This document shows positions 46,092-54,882 of a stretch of DNA of 64,000 nt, piece after piece; the stretch's first letter is position 1; every line of letters starts with the position of its first letter. This DNA comes from Halorutilus salinus (GTDB taxonomy: Archaea; Halobacteriota; Halobacteria; Halobacteriales; Halorutilaceae), in NCBI RefSeq assembly GCF_026242195.1, contig NZ_RKLV01000003.1, forward strand, positions 1 to 64,000, in the 5' to 3' direction. The position numbers and the translations under genes are program-made. A model generated the notes under the pieces. It saw only the letters and a list, made by a program, of their open reading frames with translations, was not told the origin of the DNA and searched no databases.

Positions 46092-46670
46092 ATGAGAAAC
46101 AAGAAAACCATAGAAGATAGCAAAGGTCAGGTTGGAATCGGAACCCTGATCGTGTTCATCGCGATGGTACTTGTCGCGGCTATCGCGGCGGCGGTTCTCG
46201 TGAACACGGCAGGGTTTCTCCAGTCGCAGGCGGAACAGACAGGTCAGGAGGCGACGGCGCAGGTCTCCGACAGGATGCAGGTCGTCAACGTCGTTGCCCC
46301 TAACAATGGTAGCGCCGCTCCGGGCTCCGGTAACAGCTACAACATAACCGTCTCGAAGGCATCGGGATCCGGGCAGATAAACATAAGCGCCTCGACGCTT
46401 AGGTTCAGCGGCGGCGGAACCGTGACCACCGTCGATATTGGAGACGCGAGCAGTAGCATAACCGAGCTAACCGGGTCAAGCGGTAACGACGTGATTGAGG
46501 ACAGGGAGGACAGGTACACCATCTCCCTGCCAGCCTCTGAGGTGTCTTCGGTATCGGCAGGAGAGTCGGCGGATATCACGCTGGTGACACAGTCCGGCGC
46601 GGAGACGACCGCCTTCCTCTCGGCGCCCGAGAACCTGGAGAGTGGCGACGACGTGGTTCTGTCCAGGTAA
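46092..46670 (+). CDS. arlB2: Archaellin 2
   Basis: A second filament subunit of 192 residues, six bases after archaellin 1 and so co-transcribed. Signal peptide and core helix are the same as in archaellin 1; over the first 180 bases I see only one difference. After that the outer domain differs strongly (shorter repeats, sequons NGS, NIT, NIS). Such pairs are usual in haloarchaea, where the proportions alter filament shape. Confidence 0.95.
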   Translation: MRNKKTIEDSKGQVGIGTLIVFIAMVLVAAIAAAVLVNTAGFLQSQAEQTGQEATAQVSDRMQVVNVVAPNNGSAAPGSGNSYNITVSKASGSGQINISASTLRFSGGGTVTTVDIGDASSSITELTGSSGNDVIEDREDRYTISLPASEVSSVSAGESADITLVTQSGAETTAFLSAPENLESGDDVVLSR

Positions 46671-46705
46671 AACCCCCTTACTCTTATTTTCCTGCGGAAG
46701 TTAGG

Positions 46706-47269
46706 ATGGTTATGGAGCCGGATCCCGATGAGGACACGGAAGCGCTTCCGAACTCGGACAAGGGCGTACTCTCGCCACAGGATCTCGAACCCGACAAGAA
46801 CTACTCCGTCGAGATAGACGACGGAAGGTACGTTGTCTCCTCGACCGGGAAGCCCGATGTCGGATCCGCCGATGAGAGCGAACTCGAAGACCACGACTCG
46901 GGTCGCTCCACACCGAACCGCTCTGCATCGGAGGAACCGACGGCTGAGGATCCCTTACCCAACTCGGAGTACAGCTACAGTATAACGCTTTCAGTAGAGG
47001 GAAACAGGCTTGAAACTACTGTGGCGCATGATGACGTATCCGACTCGTTTGCCCAGTACGTCGCGGCGTACGTTGATCTCCTCTCCGAGGATACTCCAAA
47101 GGATGAGGCTATAGGGCTTCTTTTACACGCCTCCTCTGTCGATGTGAAGATCCCTTCCGCGGCACTTGAAGAAGCCGTTAGATCCCTCGAGGTGTCTAAG
47201 GATGACTCAGTCGAGAACCTGATAGAAGCGGCGCGTGACTCCGGCGGCTTCCCCCTCAGATCCGAATGA
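46706..47269 (+). CDS. Acidic hypothetical protein of the motility island
   Basis: 187 residues, very acidic. The first 55 residues contain a motif ALPNSDKGVLSPQDLEPD and DDGRYVVSSTG, which recalls a haloarchaeal family found next to archaellin genes (DUF7500-like, from memory and unverified); the C-terminal 100 residues look like a small alpha/beta domain (ITLSVEGNRLETTVAHDDVS, then helices). It starts 36 bases after archaellin 2 and overlaps the DUF192 gene by ATGA. A role in motility is suggested by position only. Confidence 0.7.
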   Translation: MVMEPDPDEDTEALPNSDKGVLSPQDLEPDKNYSVEIDDGRYVVSSTGKPDVGSADESELEDHDSGRSTPNRSASEEPTAEDPLPNSEYSYSITLSVEGNRLETTVAHDDVSDSFAQYVAAYVDLLSEDTPKDEAIGLLLHASSVDVKIPSAALEEAVRSLEVSKDDSVENLIEAARDSGGFPLRSE

Positions 47270-47625
47270 CCCCCGACGAATATGACTCCGTCCGGGTCGG
47301 GGATGAGGTGATAGCCGACGACGTTGAGGTAGCCGACGGCTTCGTTTCGCGCGCAGTCGGTCTTATGTTCTGTTCCCCCGTAGACGACGGCTACGCGCTC
47401 GTCTTCGAGTTCGGGAGCGAACGCCGCGTCGGTCTCCATACTGTCTTCGTACGTTTTCCTATAGACGCCGTCTTCCTCGACGCCGACGACCGCGTCGTCT
47501 CCGTCCGGCGTCTCCGTCCGTGGTTAGGATACGCCGCCGAACCCGCATCGACCGTCGTCGAACTCCCTGCGGGTGGCGCGGACGGCGTCGAGGAGGGCGA
47601 CGTTCTCGTCTTCGACCAAGTATAA
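47266..47625 (+). CDS. DUF192 family protein
   Basis: 119 residues of the DUF192 beta-barrel fold: VADGFVSRAVGLMF, LVFEFGSERRVGLHTVFVRFPIDAVFLD (quoted in part), and the closing AASTVVELPAG-type segment. The family occurs widely as small secreted or cytoplasmic proteins with no established role. It is translationally coupled to the upstream acidic protein (ATGA). There is no signal peptide in this copy. Confidence 0.85.
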   Translation: MTPDEYDSVRVGDEVIADDVEVADGFVSRAVGLMFCSPVDDGYALVFEFGSERRVGLHTVFVRFPIDAVFLDADDRVVSVRRLRPWLGYAAEPASTVVELPAGGADGVEEGDVLVFDQV

Positions 47626-47630
47626 CCGAG

Positions 47631-47638
47631 TAATATAA
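47631..47638 (+). promoter_or_regulatory. TATA box of the tenA pair
   Basis: TAATATAA lies 35-42 bases before the ATG at 47673, just after the DUF192 stop codon, so the two tenA genes have their own promoter. Confidence 0.55.
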
Positions 47639-47672
47639 CAAGATTGTAGTGGCTTGTAGACGAAACACCGAC

Positions 47673-48332
47673 ATGGAGTTTAGCGACCAACTTCTCGAAG
47701 AAGGCTCGGAGATATGGGAGGCGCAGAAACAGCATCCGTTCGTGGTCGAACTCGCACGCGGCGAACTCGACGAGGACGCCTTCCTTCACTGGGTCAGACA
47801 GGACTACAGGTACCTGCTCGACTACGCGCGCGTCTTTGCGGTCGCGGGGGGTCGGGCACGCGACGAGGAGACTATGACGCGTCTCGTCGGGACAGCGCAC
47901 ACGATACTCGACTACGAGATGGAGCTACACCGTGGCTTCGCTGACGACTACGGTCTGTCGCGCGACGAACTTGAGTCGACGACCAAGGCACCGACGTGTG
48001 TAGCGTACACCAACTACCTCCTGCGTGTCGCACACGAGGGTTCTCTCGCCGAGATCTCCGCGGCGGTATACCCGTGCGGGCAGGGATACCTCGACGTTGC
48101 GCGCCGTATGGACGAACTCGCCGACGGCGAAAACCGTTACACGCCTTTCATAGACAAGTACACGAGCGACGAGTTCGTCGAAGCCGTCGGCTGGATGCGA
48201 GAATTCGTCGACGACTGTGCCGAACGTTACCCCGGCGAGCGCGAGGCGATGCGCGACGCCTTCGTCCGTTCTGCGCGCCTCGAACACGCCTTCTGGGGGA
48301 TGTGTTACACGCAGGAGGGCTGGGACGTATGA
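47673..48332 (+). CDS. tenA: TenA thiaminase II, Cys class
   Basis: Aminopyrimidine aminohydrolase that salvages thiamin breakdown products. From the ATG at 47673 the 219-residue product has the catalytic residues where the family has them: Asp44 (RQDYRYLLDY), Cys135 (AVYPCGQGY) and Glu204 (EHAFWGM). The eight residues before this ATG in the longer frame have no family match. It overlaps the second tenA by ATGA. Confidence 0.93.
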   Translation: MEFSDQLLEEGSEIWEAQKQHPFVVELARGELDEDAFLHWVRQDYRYLLDYARVFAVAGGRARDEETMTRLVGTAHTILDYEMELHRGFADDYGLSRDELESTTKAPTCVAYTNYLLRVAHEGSLAEISAAVYPCGQGYLDVARRMDELADGENRYTPFIDKYTSDEFVEAVGWMREFVDDCAERYPGEREAMRDAFVRSARLEHAFWGMCYTQEGWDV

Positions 48333-48967
48333 CGTTCACCGAACGTCTGCGTAACGGGTCGGCGTGGAAGGACGCGACACGTCACCGTTTCGTCGAGGGG
48401 TACCGCGACGGAAGCCTTGACGACGGTGTCTTCCGCAACTATCTCGTCGACGACTACGCCTTCCTCGAAACCGGTGCGCGCGTAACCGCGCTCGCCGTCG
48501 CCGACGCCCCCACGATGACGGAGATGTCGCGTCTCACCCAACAGTTAGGCGTCCTGACGGGCGGTGAGAACGACTACTTCGTACGCGCATTCGACGAACT
48601 CGGCGTCTCCGACGACGTGTACGAGAACCCCGACCTCCACCCGACGACGGAGGCTTTCGTCGACTTCATGCACCGCGTCGCGCGCGAGGACGGCTACGAG
48701 GAGACGCTCGCGTCTATACTCGCCGCCGAATGGGTCTACCTCGACTGGTGCGCGTACGCCGCCGAAGCCGACCACGACCGGTGGTACCTCGACGAATGGG
48801 TTGAGATACATACCGTCGAAGCCTTTGCGGGGTACGTCGACTGGCTCCGCTCCGAACTCGACGAACGCGGACGCCGTCTTTCCGACGACCGCGGTGACCG
48901 TGTCGGTGAGGTGTTCGCGCGTACAGTAGAGCTTGAGGCGCGTTTCTTCGACGCCGCGTACCGGTAG
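48329..48967 (+). CDS. TenA-family protein, Glu class
   Basis: A 212-residue TenA homologue: ERLRNGSAWKDATRHRFVEG, NYLVDDYAFLETGARV, and the active-site helix LAAEWVYLDWC. The position equivalent to Cys135 of the first protein is Glu134. TenA_E enzymes are reported to act as amidohydrolases on a formylated aminopyrimidine in the same salvage route. Coupled by ATGA to tenA, so the two probably catalyse consecutive steps. Substrate is inferred. Confidence 0.85.
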   Translation: MTFTERLRNGSAWKDATRHRFVEGYRDGSLDDGVFRNYLVDDYAFLETGARVTALAVADAPTMTEMSRLTQQLGVLTGGENDYFVRAFDELGVSDDVYENPDLHPTTEAFVDFMHRVAREDGYEETLASILAAEWVYLDWCAYAAEADHDRWYLDEWVEIHTVEAFAGYVDWLRSELDERGRRLSDDRGDRVGEVFARTVELEARFFDAAYR

Positions 48968-49058
48968 CGGTGAGCGTACCGTACCGTACTCATGCGCGAA
49001 CGCGCACAACCCGCGCGTGATCCATCAGTTTCATACAGTCGCGGAACGTATCGCGCGT

Positions 49059-49388
49059 ATGGTCAACAGAGACCCGTCAAAGGTGGACGAGGAAACCGTC
49101 CCTGAGACAGGCGAACCCGTTGACAGGGAGTCGTACGACAACCTCCTCGCGGGCGTCTATACGACGGACGAGGACGGCGTCTGGAAGCTTGAGGTACGCG
49201 ACTGGGCGAACCGTGTCGTCGAGGCGACTGTGTACGACAAGGGAGCCGACGGTACCGAGGAACGCGGCGGCGTCACGTTCACGCGTCTCAACACGCCGGA
49301 GGAGATGGAGGACGAGCCGTATCTGAAGGAACTCCTGAGCCAGCGCGTCAACGAGCTAAAAGAGGAACCGGCTGTCGAAGCCAAATAA
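49059..49388 (+). CDS. Hypothetical haloarchaeal protein
   Basis: 109 residues, no signal or membrane helix. The central segment YTTDEDGVWKLEVRDWANRVVEATVYDKG and VTFTRLNTPEEMEDEPY (each quoted in part) suggests a small beta domain. I do not recognise the family. The ATG at 49059 is chosen over the longer frame, which would enter the tenA region. It lies 43 bases upstream of sdhC on the same strand but the sdh promoter falls between them. Confidence 0.6.
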   Translation: MVNRDPSKVDEETVPETGEPVDRESYDNLLAGVYTTDEDGVWKLEVRDWANRVVEATVYDKGADGTEERGGVTFTRLNTPEEMEDEPYLKELLSQRVNELKEEPAVEAK

Positions 49389-49393
49389 CAGCA

Positions 49394-49400
49394 CATATAA
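49394..49400 (+). promoter_or_regulatory. TATA box of the sdh operon
   Basis: CATATAA, 32-38 bases before the sdhC ATG at 49432 and just after the stop codon of the hypothetical gene. Confidence 0.6.
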
Positions 49401-49431
49401 CGGATACGACCAACATTATCTTCAAGCACAG

Positions 49432-49842
49432 ATGAGCCAAGACAGACGCGTCGATTCCTATGACAGGGGGCGTATCGAGGACGTCGGCAGGTGGAAGGAC
49501 TGGGCTAAGCACAAGCCCGGTATGTGGGCGTTCTACCTACACCGTTTTACGGGTCTCGTGCTTTCGTTCTACCTCGTCATGCATCTCACGGTGCTCGGAA
49601 CCGGCTTCTGGCTGGGACATACGGAGTACACCGAGATCATACACGGTCTGGAGTCGCTGTTCATCGTCAAGCTGTTGGAGGTCGGTCTTTTCGCCGCCTT
49701 CGTCTTCCACGCCCTCAACGGGGTACGTATAGTGATGTTTGACATGACGATCGGGCTGGACGTTCAGGAACAGCTGTTCTACCTGAGCATAGCGCTGAGC
49801 TTCGCGGTCGTAATGGTCGGCGTACCGTTCTTCCTACTATAA
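49432..49842 (+). CDS. sdhC: Succinate dehydrogenase membrane subunit SdhC
   Basis: Cytochrome b subunit of respiratory complex II. 136 residues, three membrane helices; WAFYLHRFTGLVLSFYLVMHL and FHALNGVRIVMFD carry the His residues for heme b and the quinone-site Arg (HRFTG). It opens the sdhC-D-B-A operon, with gaps of two to about twenty bases between genes. Confidence 0.93.
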   Translation: MSQDRRVDSYDRGRIEDVGRWKDWAKHKPGMWAFYLHRFTGLVLSFYLVMHLTVLGTGFWLGHTEYTEIIHGLESLFIVKLLEVGLFAAFVFHALNGVRIVMFDMTIGLDVQEQLFYLSIALSFAVVMVGVPFFLL

Positions 49843-49844
49843 CA

Positions 49845-50282
49845 ATGAGCACACAGAAACCATCAAAGACGGCAGGCTGGAACTGGTTCCTCCAACGCGT
49901 AACAGGCGTGGGTCTCGTCGTACTCCTCGGCTTCCATTTCGCGGTCGAGCACTTCATAGTCGGCGCGGCGAACGTTACGGCGGGAAACACGGTGGAGCGT
50001 ATCACGAACGGGCTTATACAGGGCGACCACGTACTCGGACAGATAACGATCAACATGCCCGCCTTCCTCTACCAAGCCACAGCTATCTCGCTACTCGGCT
50101 TCTCCGTCTTCCACGGCATGTACGGCGTCTACAACGTACTTATGGAGCAGGATACGCTCAGGGCGTACGAGAAGCCCATCAAGTACTTCTTCATAGTATT
50201 CAGCGCCGCACTGTTCGTACAGGGTATACTGATCTTCCTCGCCTTCTTCGAGCCTTTCTGGCAGGTCTACGACCCAAGGTGA
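49845..50282 (+). CDS. sdhD: Succinate dehydrogenase membrane subunit SdhD
   Basis: 145 residues with three membrane helices; WNWFLQRVTGVGLVVLLGFHF and FSVFHGMYGVYNVL hold the conserved Arg and His that line the quinone/heme site. The start follows the sdhC stop by two bases. Confidence 0.92.
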   Translation: MSTQKPSKTAGWNWFLQRVTGVGLVVLLGFHFAVEHFIVGAANVTAGNTVERITNGLIQGDHVLGQITINMPAFLYQATAISLLGFSVFHGMYGVYNVLMEQDTLRAYEKPIKYFFIVFSAALFVQGILIFLAFFEPFWQVYDPR

Positions 50283-50288
50283 TAAAAC

Positions 50289-51056
50289 ATGGCAACGACA
50301 CAAGAGACACAGAGATCCGAACCCGCGACAGCGGAGGGCAAGGCAGAGCTTGACGTCTTCAGGTACATACCTGAGGAGGACGACGAACCCCATACTGAGA
50401 CGTACGAGATAGAGACGTTCGAGGGCATGACGGTACTCGACGCCCTCATAAAGATACGTGACGAACAGGACTCGTCGCTGACGGTACGCCACTCGTGCCG
50501 TATGGCACGTTGCGGTAGCGACGCCGTCTATATAAACGGTACACAGAGGCTCGCGTGCAACACGCAGGTTAGCGAGCTTAGCCAGCCGATAGACGTCGAA
50601 CCCCTACCACGTTTCGATGTTATACGTGACCTCGTCGTCGAGATGAACGAGTTCTACGACCGTATGGAGAGCGTAGAGCCGTGGTTCCAGCCAGACCACG
50701 AACCCGAGACGGGCGAGGAGTACCTACAGTCGCCTGAGAACCGTAAGAACATAGACACGGTGCTCGACTGCATCTGGTGCGGCGCGTGCACGTCGTCGTG
50801 TTCGCCCGCGGCGACCGACTCCGACTTCCCCGGACCCGCGGCGCTCGCGAAGGCGTACAGGTTCTACAAGGACGAGCGCGAGGGCGAGGAGACGCGTAAA
50901 CGACGCCTCGAAATGCTCGAAAGCTCGCATGGTATCTACAGATGCCACACGCAGTTCAACTGCACCGAGGTCTGTCCCAAGGGTATCTCGCCGACTGAGG
51001 CGATCATGGAGATGTCGCGCGACGCCGTCAAGGAAAAGCTAAGATTCTGGAGATAG
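50289..51056 (+). CDS. sdhB: Succinate dehydrogenase iron-sulfur subunit
   Basis: 255 residues that wire electrons from FAD to the quinone site. The [2Fe-2S] site is SCRMARCGSD ... LAC, with Asp as third ligand as in E. coli SdhB; the [4Fe-4S] site is CIWCGACTSSC; the [3Fe-4S] site is CHTQFNC with CPKG. Acidic N-terminal 35 residues are a haloarchaeal feature. Normal operon position. Confidence 0.95.
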   Translation: MATTQETQRSEPATAEGKAELDVFRYIPEEDDEPHTETYEIETFEGMTVLDALIKIRDEQDSSLTVRHSCRMARCGSDAVYINGTQRLACNTQVSELSQPIDVEPLPRFDVIRDLVVEMNEFYDRMESVEPWFQPDHEPETGEEYLQSPENRKNIDTVLDCIWCGACTSSCSPAATDSDFPGPAALAKAYRFYKDEREGEETRKRRLEMLESSHGIYRCHTQFNCTEVCPKGISPTEAIMEMSRDAVKEKLRFWR

Positions 51057-51077
51057 TAGAAAACACCACGAAAAAAC

Positions 51078-52754
51078 ATGAAAAAGCACGATGTTCTCAT
51101 AGTCGGTGCCGGCGGTGCTGGTCTACGCGCCGCCGTCGCCGCACACGAAGCGGGCGCTGACGTTGCGATGGTCACCAAGCTCCATCCGGTGCGCTCACAT
51201 ACGGGCGCGGCGGAGGGCGGTATCAACGCCGCTCTGAAGGAGGAGGACGACTGGAAGGATCACGCGTACGACACCGTCAAGGGTAGCGACTACATCGGCG
51301 ACCAGGACGCCATAGAGACGATGACCGAGGAGGCTCCCAAGGAGGTCATCAACCTCGAAAACATGGGTATGGCTTTCTCGCGCGACGAGAACGGGCGCGT
51401 CTCACAGCGCGCGTTCGGCGGTCTGTCGTTCCCGCGTACGACGTACGCGAGCGACAAGACGGGGCATATGCTCCTCCACACGATGTACGAGCAGGTGATG
51501 AAACGCGGCGTAACCGTCTACGACGAGTGGCACGTTACCAACGTCGTCCGTGACAACGGTAAGTGTCACGGCGTCGTCGCGTACGACATACAGTCCGGCG
51601 AGATGGAGGGCTTCACAGCGGGAGCGACCGTCTTCGCCACGGGCGGCATGGGTCAGGTCTTCGAGCATACGACGAACGCCGTCTCGTGCACCGGCGACGG
51701 TATGAGCATGGCGTACCGCGCGGGTGTGCCGATGGAAGACATGGAGTTCGTTCAGTTCCATCCCACGACGTTACCATCGACGGGTATACTGATCACCGAG
51801 GGCTGTCGTGGCGAGGGCGGTATACTGTACAACAACAAGGGTGAGCGGTTCATGTACGAGTACGGCTACGCGCCCAACGACGGCGAACTCGCCTCGCGCG
51901 ACGTCGTCTCGCGCGCCGAGCTTACGGAGGTTCAGGAGGGGCGTGGCTTCGCCGACGACACTGTACACCTCGACCTGACGCATTTCGGCGAGGAGAAGAT
52001 AGAGGAGCGCCTCTCACAGATTCTCGAACTCGCGCGCGACTTCGAGGATGTCGATCCCGTGACCGAACCCATTCCGGTCAAGCCCGGACAGCATTACTCG
52101 ATGGGCGGTATCGCGTGCAACGCCGACGGCGAGACGGAGCTTCCGGGTATGTACGCCGTCGGAGAGGCGGCTTGTGTCTCCGTCCACGGCGCGAACCGTC
52201 TCGGAGGTAACGCCCTGCTCGAACTCGTCGTATTCGGTAGACTCGCGGGCGAGCACGCCGCAAACAACCATCTCACGAACGTCTCGACCAAGTCTGTCGA
52301 GGAAGCCGTTAAGGATGAGCGCGCGCGTATCGACTCGCTCATGGACGGAACGGGCGAGCACCAGTCGGAGATACGTCAGGATGTGCAGGATATAATGACC
52401 GAGAAGGTCAACGTCTTCCGCGACGAGGAGGGTCTGATGGATGCGCTCGAAACGATACACGAGGCGCGCGAACGTTACCAGAACGTCAACGTCAAGGATA
52501 CCTCGCATACGTTTAACACGGATCTGACACAGACCATCGAGCTACGTTCGATACTCGACGTCGCCGAGGCGGTTACCCTCGGTGCTCTCGAACGTACGGA
52601 GTCGCGGGGCGCACACTGGCGTTACGAGAATCAGGAGCGTAACGACGACGACTGGCTGAAGCACACGATGGTCTACCACACCGACGATGGTCCCACCGTC
52701 GAATACGAGGACGTTGAGATCAAGGAGTACAAGCCCAAGGCGCGGTCGTACTAA
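51078..52754 (+). CDS. sdhA: Succinate dehydrogenase flavoprotein subunit
   Basis: 558 residues. FAD-binding GAGGAGLRAA (residues 10-19), the His that carries covalent FAD in RSHTGAAEGG, substrate residues in QFHPTTLPSTG, GCRGEGG and SRAELTEV, and the HYSMGG motif near 345. It ends normally (TVEYEDVEIKEYKPKARSY). Its 3' end overlaps the convergent MaoC-like gene by four bases. Together with icd it gives two TCA-cycle steps in this window. Confidence 0.95.
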   Translation: MKKHDVLIVGAGGAGLRAAVAAHEAGADVAMVTKLHPVRSHTGAAEGGINAALKEEDDWKDHAYDTVKGSDYIGDQDAIETMTEEAPKEVINLENMGMAFSRDENGRVSQRAFGGLSFPRTTYASDKTGHMLLHTMYEQVMKRGVTVYDEWHVTNVVRDNGKCHGVVAYDIQSGEMEGFTAGATVFATGGMGQVFEHTTNAVSCTGDGMSMAYRAGVPMEDMEFVQFHPTTLPSTGILITEGCRGEGGILYNNKGERFMYEYGYAPNDGELASRDVVSRAELTEVQEGRGFADDTVHLDLTHFGEEKIEERLSQILELARDFEDVDPVTEPIPVKPGQHYSMGGIACNADGETELPGMYAVGEAACVSVHGANRLGGNALLELVVFGRLAGEHAANNHLTNVSTKSVEEAVKDERARIDSLMDGTGEHQSEIRQDVQDIMTEKVNVFRDEEGLMDALETIHEARERYQNVNVKDTSHTFNTDLTQTIELRSILDVAEAVTLGALERTESRGAHWRYENQERNDDDWLKHTMVYHTDDGPTVEYEDVEIKEYKPKARSY

Positions 52755-53191
52755 CCCTCCTTCTCAAAGAGTACGTCCGCGGTGAGAGACATAACGACCT
52801 CTCCGTCGCGTTCTCGTGCCGTCTCCTGCTCGTAACGTACCATACCTATCGCGTCGTTCCATGACTCCTTCTCGATCGTCTCGATCGTGACGCGTAACAC
52901 GTCGCCCGGACGTACGGGTTCGTGCCACCGTACTGTGTCGACGCCCGTCGCGCCGACGACGGCGTACCTTTCGAGGAAGCTATCCACGAGAAGACGCATC
53001 GACACCGCGGCGGTGTGCCATCCGCTCGCAACGAGACCGCCGAAGAAGGTTTGGCGCGCCTCGTCCTCGTCGGTGTGCATGCGCTGAGGGTCGTACTCGC
53101 GCGCGAAGCCGACTATCTCGTCCTTCGTGACCTCGTGCGTCCCCGTCGTCCATCCGTCGCCCACCTCTATGTCGTCGTAGAACTTCGTCAT
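52751..53191 (-). CDS. MaoC-like dehydratase domain protein
   Basis: 146 residues with one hotdog fold of the MaoC/R-specific enoyl-CoA hydratase type. The hydratase signature is present: YDPQRMHTDEDEARQTFFGG with Asp and His, then LVASGWHTAA. The substrate is unknown; such proteins hydrate enoyl-CoA thioesters or serve in polyhydroxyalkanoate and fatty acid metabolism. Stand-alone gene; divergent from the small zinc protein at 53229. Confidence 0.88.
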   Translation of the reverse strand: MTKFYDDIEVGDGWTTGTHEVTKDEIVGFAREYDPQRMHTDEDEARQTFFGGLVASGWHTAAVSMRLLVDSFLERYAVVGATGVDTVRWHEPVRPGDVLRVTIETIEKESWNDAIGMVRYEQETARERDGEVVMSLTADVLFEKEG

Positions 53192-53228
53192 GCGTCAAGG
53201 TTTTCCGCGCCGACGGCTAAGTCTTACT

Positions 53229-53387
53229 ATGGCAAAGAAGGTCACGTGTGACATCTGCGGCGACGACGTATTCCTTGAACCCGAGGAGACGGAGTCCCAC
53301 CGCGGAGGGAGCGTCGGCAAGATAGGCGTGACGGAGTACGAGGACGGCAGACCCAAGCATTTCTGCCGCGAACATCTGACGTTCTGA
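53229..53387 (+). CDS. Small zinc-finger protein
   Basis: 52 residues: CDICGDD near the N-terminus and HFCREHLTF at the C-terminus supply two Cys and a Cys/His set for one zinc. The ATG at 53229 gives the compact domain; the longer frame adds a basic extension without similarity. Function unknown. Confidence 0.65.
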   Translation: MAKKVTCDICGDDVFLEPEETESHRGGSVGKIGVTEYEDGRPKHFCREHLTF

Positions 53388-53457
53388 ACCGCGCGTAGGA
53401 CGTACGACGGCTCCGATGGCTTAGAGACGTGAGATAGTCGGCGCGCCTGCCGTCGTG

Positions 53458-54651
53458 TCAGAGACGTACGACGGTTCCGACGAGTTCGTCGCCACGTACG
53501 CCCCACTCGATCTGTCTGTCCTTCCCGTCGTCGACCTCAAGAACATCGGCGACCTCCTCGGGGAACGAGAAGCATATCATCTCTGTTCCCTTTCCGATGT
53601 TCTCTATCTCTACGGTACGGTCAGTCGGCGCATCGAAGATACGTGGCGTCGCCACGACAGCAAAGTCGTCGCCGTCGGGTTCGAGGTAGACCGCCATCTC
53701 GTCGCCTTCCTCGATGTTGAGCGTCCGTGTGTGGCTACCTGCGAGATGCGCGCGCACCTTCTCGTTTACGTTGTCCTCGACGAGACTCGTACGCACCGTG
53801 TCCTCTACTTCGTCGTCCATACGTCCGTCCTCCATCACGCCCACGACCTTTCCGTCCTCCATCCGCCAGTCAACGTCACGGTGTTCGACGCCGAGACCGA
53901 CGGCGACCTCGCGCGGTATATGTATGTTGCCGTCGGGCTGTATCACACTGTGACGTACGTCCTCGCCGCCCGCCGACGGGTCGAGTTCGAGCCTCAACGA
54001 CTCGTGGTCGGCTCCGTACGTGACACCGAAGTACTTCTTGTCGTCGAGGTTGAGCGCGTTCCCGAACCTCTCGGAGGTTTCGAGCACGAAGCCGTCCTCC
54101 TCGACCTCCTGCACACCGTCCATCTTGTCGCGTAAGGCGTCCGCCGCCCCGTCGTCCTCTCCACCCGTGTCACCGAAACCGTCCAGACGGCTCACGAAAC
54201 GTTTCTGCTTGGGAACCATGAAGACGTCGTCCATCACCATATGCTCCGAAAAGCCGTTGGCGTCGGCGGCGGCGCGTTGAGAGAGCGTGACGGCGCGTCT
54301 CTCGGCGTTAGACATCTCCAGACGGTCGGCGAGGCTCAGGATTATGTTCTTCGCTCCCCCGACCACCAAGACCTCGTCGTCCTCGTGGACGGCGTAAAGG
54401 AACGACGGCGACTCGTCGTCCTTCACGCTCGTTCCGTCCTCTCCGCGTACAGCCTTCTTGTCGATAACCGGGAAAGCCATAGCGCCGACCTCCTGAAAAC
54501 GTTTCACACCGTCCTCAACTTCGTCGCGCGACAGATCGACCTCCTTTGCGGTCTTCTTCACCACCGCGGGGTCCGCGGGCATCACAACTTCGGTCTCGCG
54601 TTCTTCCGAACCGCCTCCCGTCAGCTTATCCTTTACTCTGTCGAGTACCAT
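53458..54651 (-). CDS. Hypothetical protein with AbrB-like repeats
   Basis: 397 residues from the ATG at 54651. The N-terminal 190 residues are helical, with PADPAVVKKTAKEVDLSRDEV resembling a small helix-turn-helix and a middle segment that I do not recognise. The C-terminal half has two or three segments that look like swapped-hairpin AbrB/SpoVT folds: SVIQPDGNIHIPREVAVGLGV, and near the end MICFSFPEEVADVLEVDDGKDR (quoted in part). Tandem AbrB folds in one chain suggest DNA or protein binding. No family name is known to me. The 45 extra codons upstream lack similarity. Confidence 0.68.
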   Translation of the reverse strand: MVLDRVKDKLTGGGSEERETEVVMPADPAVVKKTAKEVDLSRDEVEDGVKRFQEVGAMAFPVIDKKAVRGEDGTSVKDDESPSFLYAVHEDDEVLVVGGAKNIILSLADRLEMSNAERRAVTLSQRAAADANGFSEHMVMDDVFMVPKQKRFVSRLDGFGDTGGEDDGAADALRDKMDGVQEVEEDGFVLETSERFGNALNLDDKKYFGVTYGADHESLRLELDPSAGGEDVRHSVIQPDGNIHIPREVAVGLGVEHRDVDWRMEDGKVVGVMEDGRMDDEVEDTVRTSLVEDNVNEKVRAHLAGSHTRTLNIEEGDEMAVYLEPDGDDFAVVATPRIFDAPTDRTVEIENIGKGTEMICFSFPEEVADVLEVDDGKDRQIEWGVRGDELVGTVVRL

Positions 54652-54738
54652 CTTGTCGTCCTTCTTGTTAAGCGCCCCACCGACATAAATCCCTGTGCGC
54701 AACCCAGAGGTTTTGGCTCCAAGACACGTACATCCGGC

Positions 54739-54882
54739 ATGAGCGTGACCGGCGTCTGCTACATCTGTTCGTCCCCTGCCAACCACACCTGCGGATCATG
54801 CGGTGGTACCGTATGCGACGAACATTACGACACCTCATCGGGGTTCTGTGTCCGGTGCGTCGGAGGACGGAGCTACGGATGA
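54739..54882 (+). CDS. Small treble-clef zinc protein
   Basis: 47 residues: CYICSSPANHTCGSCGGTVC, then DEHYDTSSGFCVRC. The eight Cys/His positions could hold two zincs, as in HIT-type or FYVE-like fingers. It overlaps the next gene by ATGA, so both are probably one unit. Function unknown; divergent from the AbrB-repeat gene. Confidence 0.65.
   Translation: MSVTGVCYICSSPANHTCGSCGGTVCDEHYDTSSGFCVRCVGGRSYG

Noticed and set aside
46092-46273. Duplicate archaellin N-terminus as an inserted element
   Set aside because: It is coding sequence for the signal peptide and core helix, in frame in both genes, with no terminal repeats.
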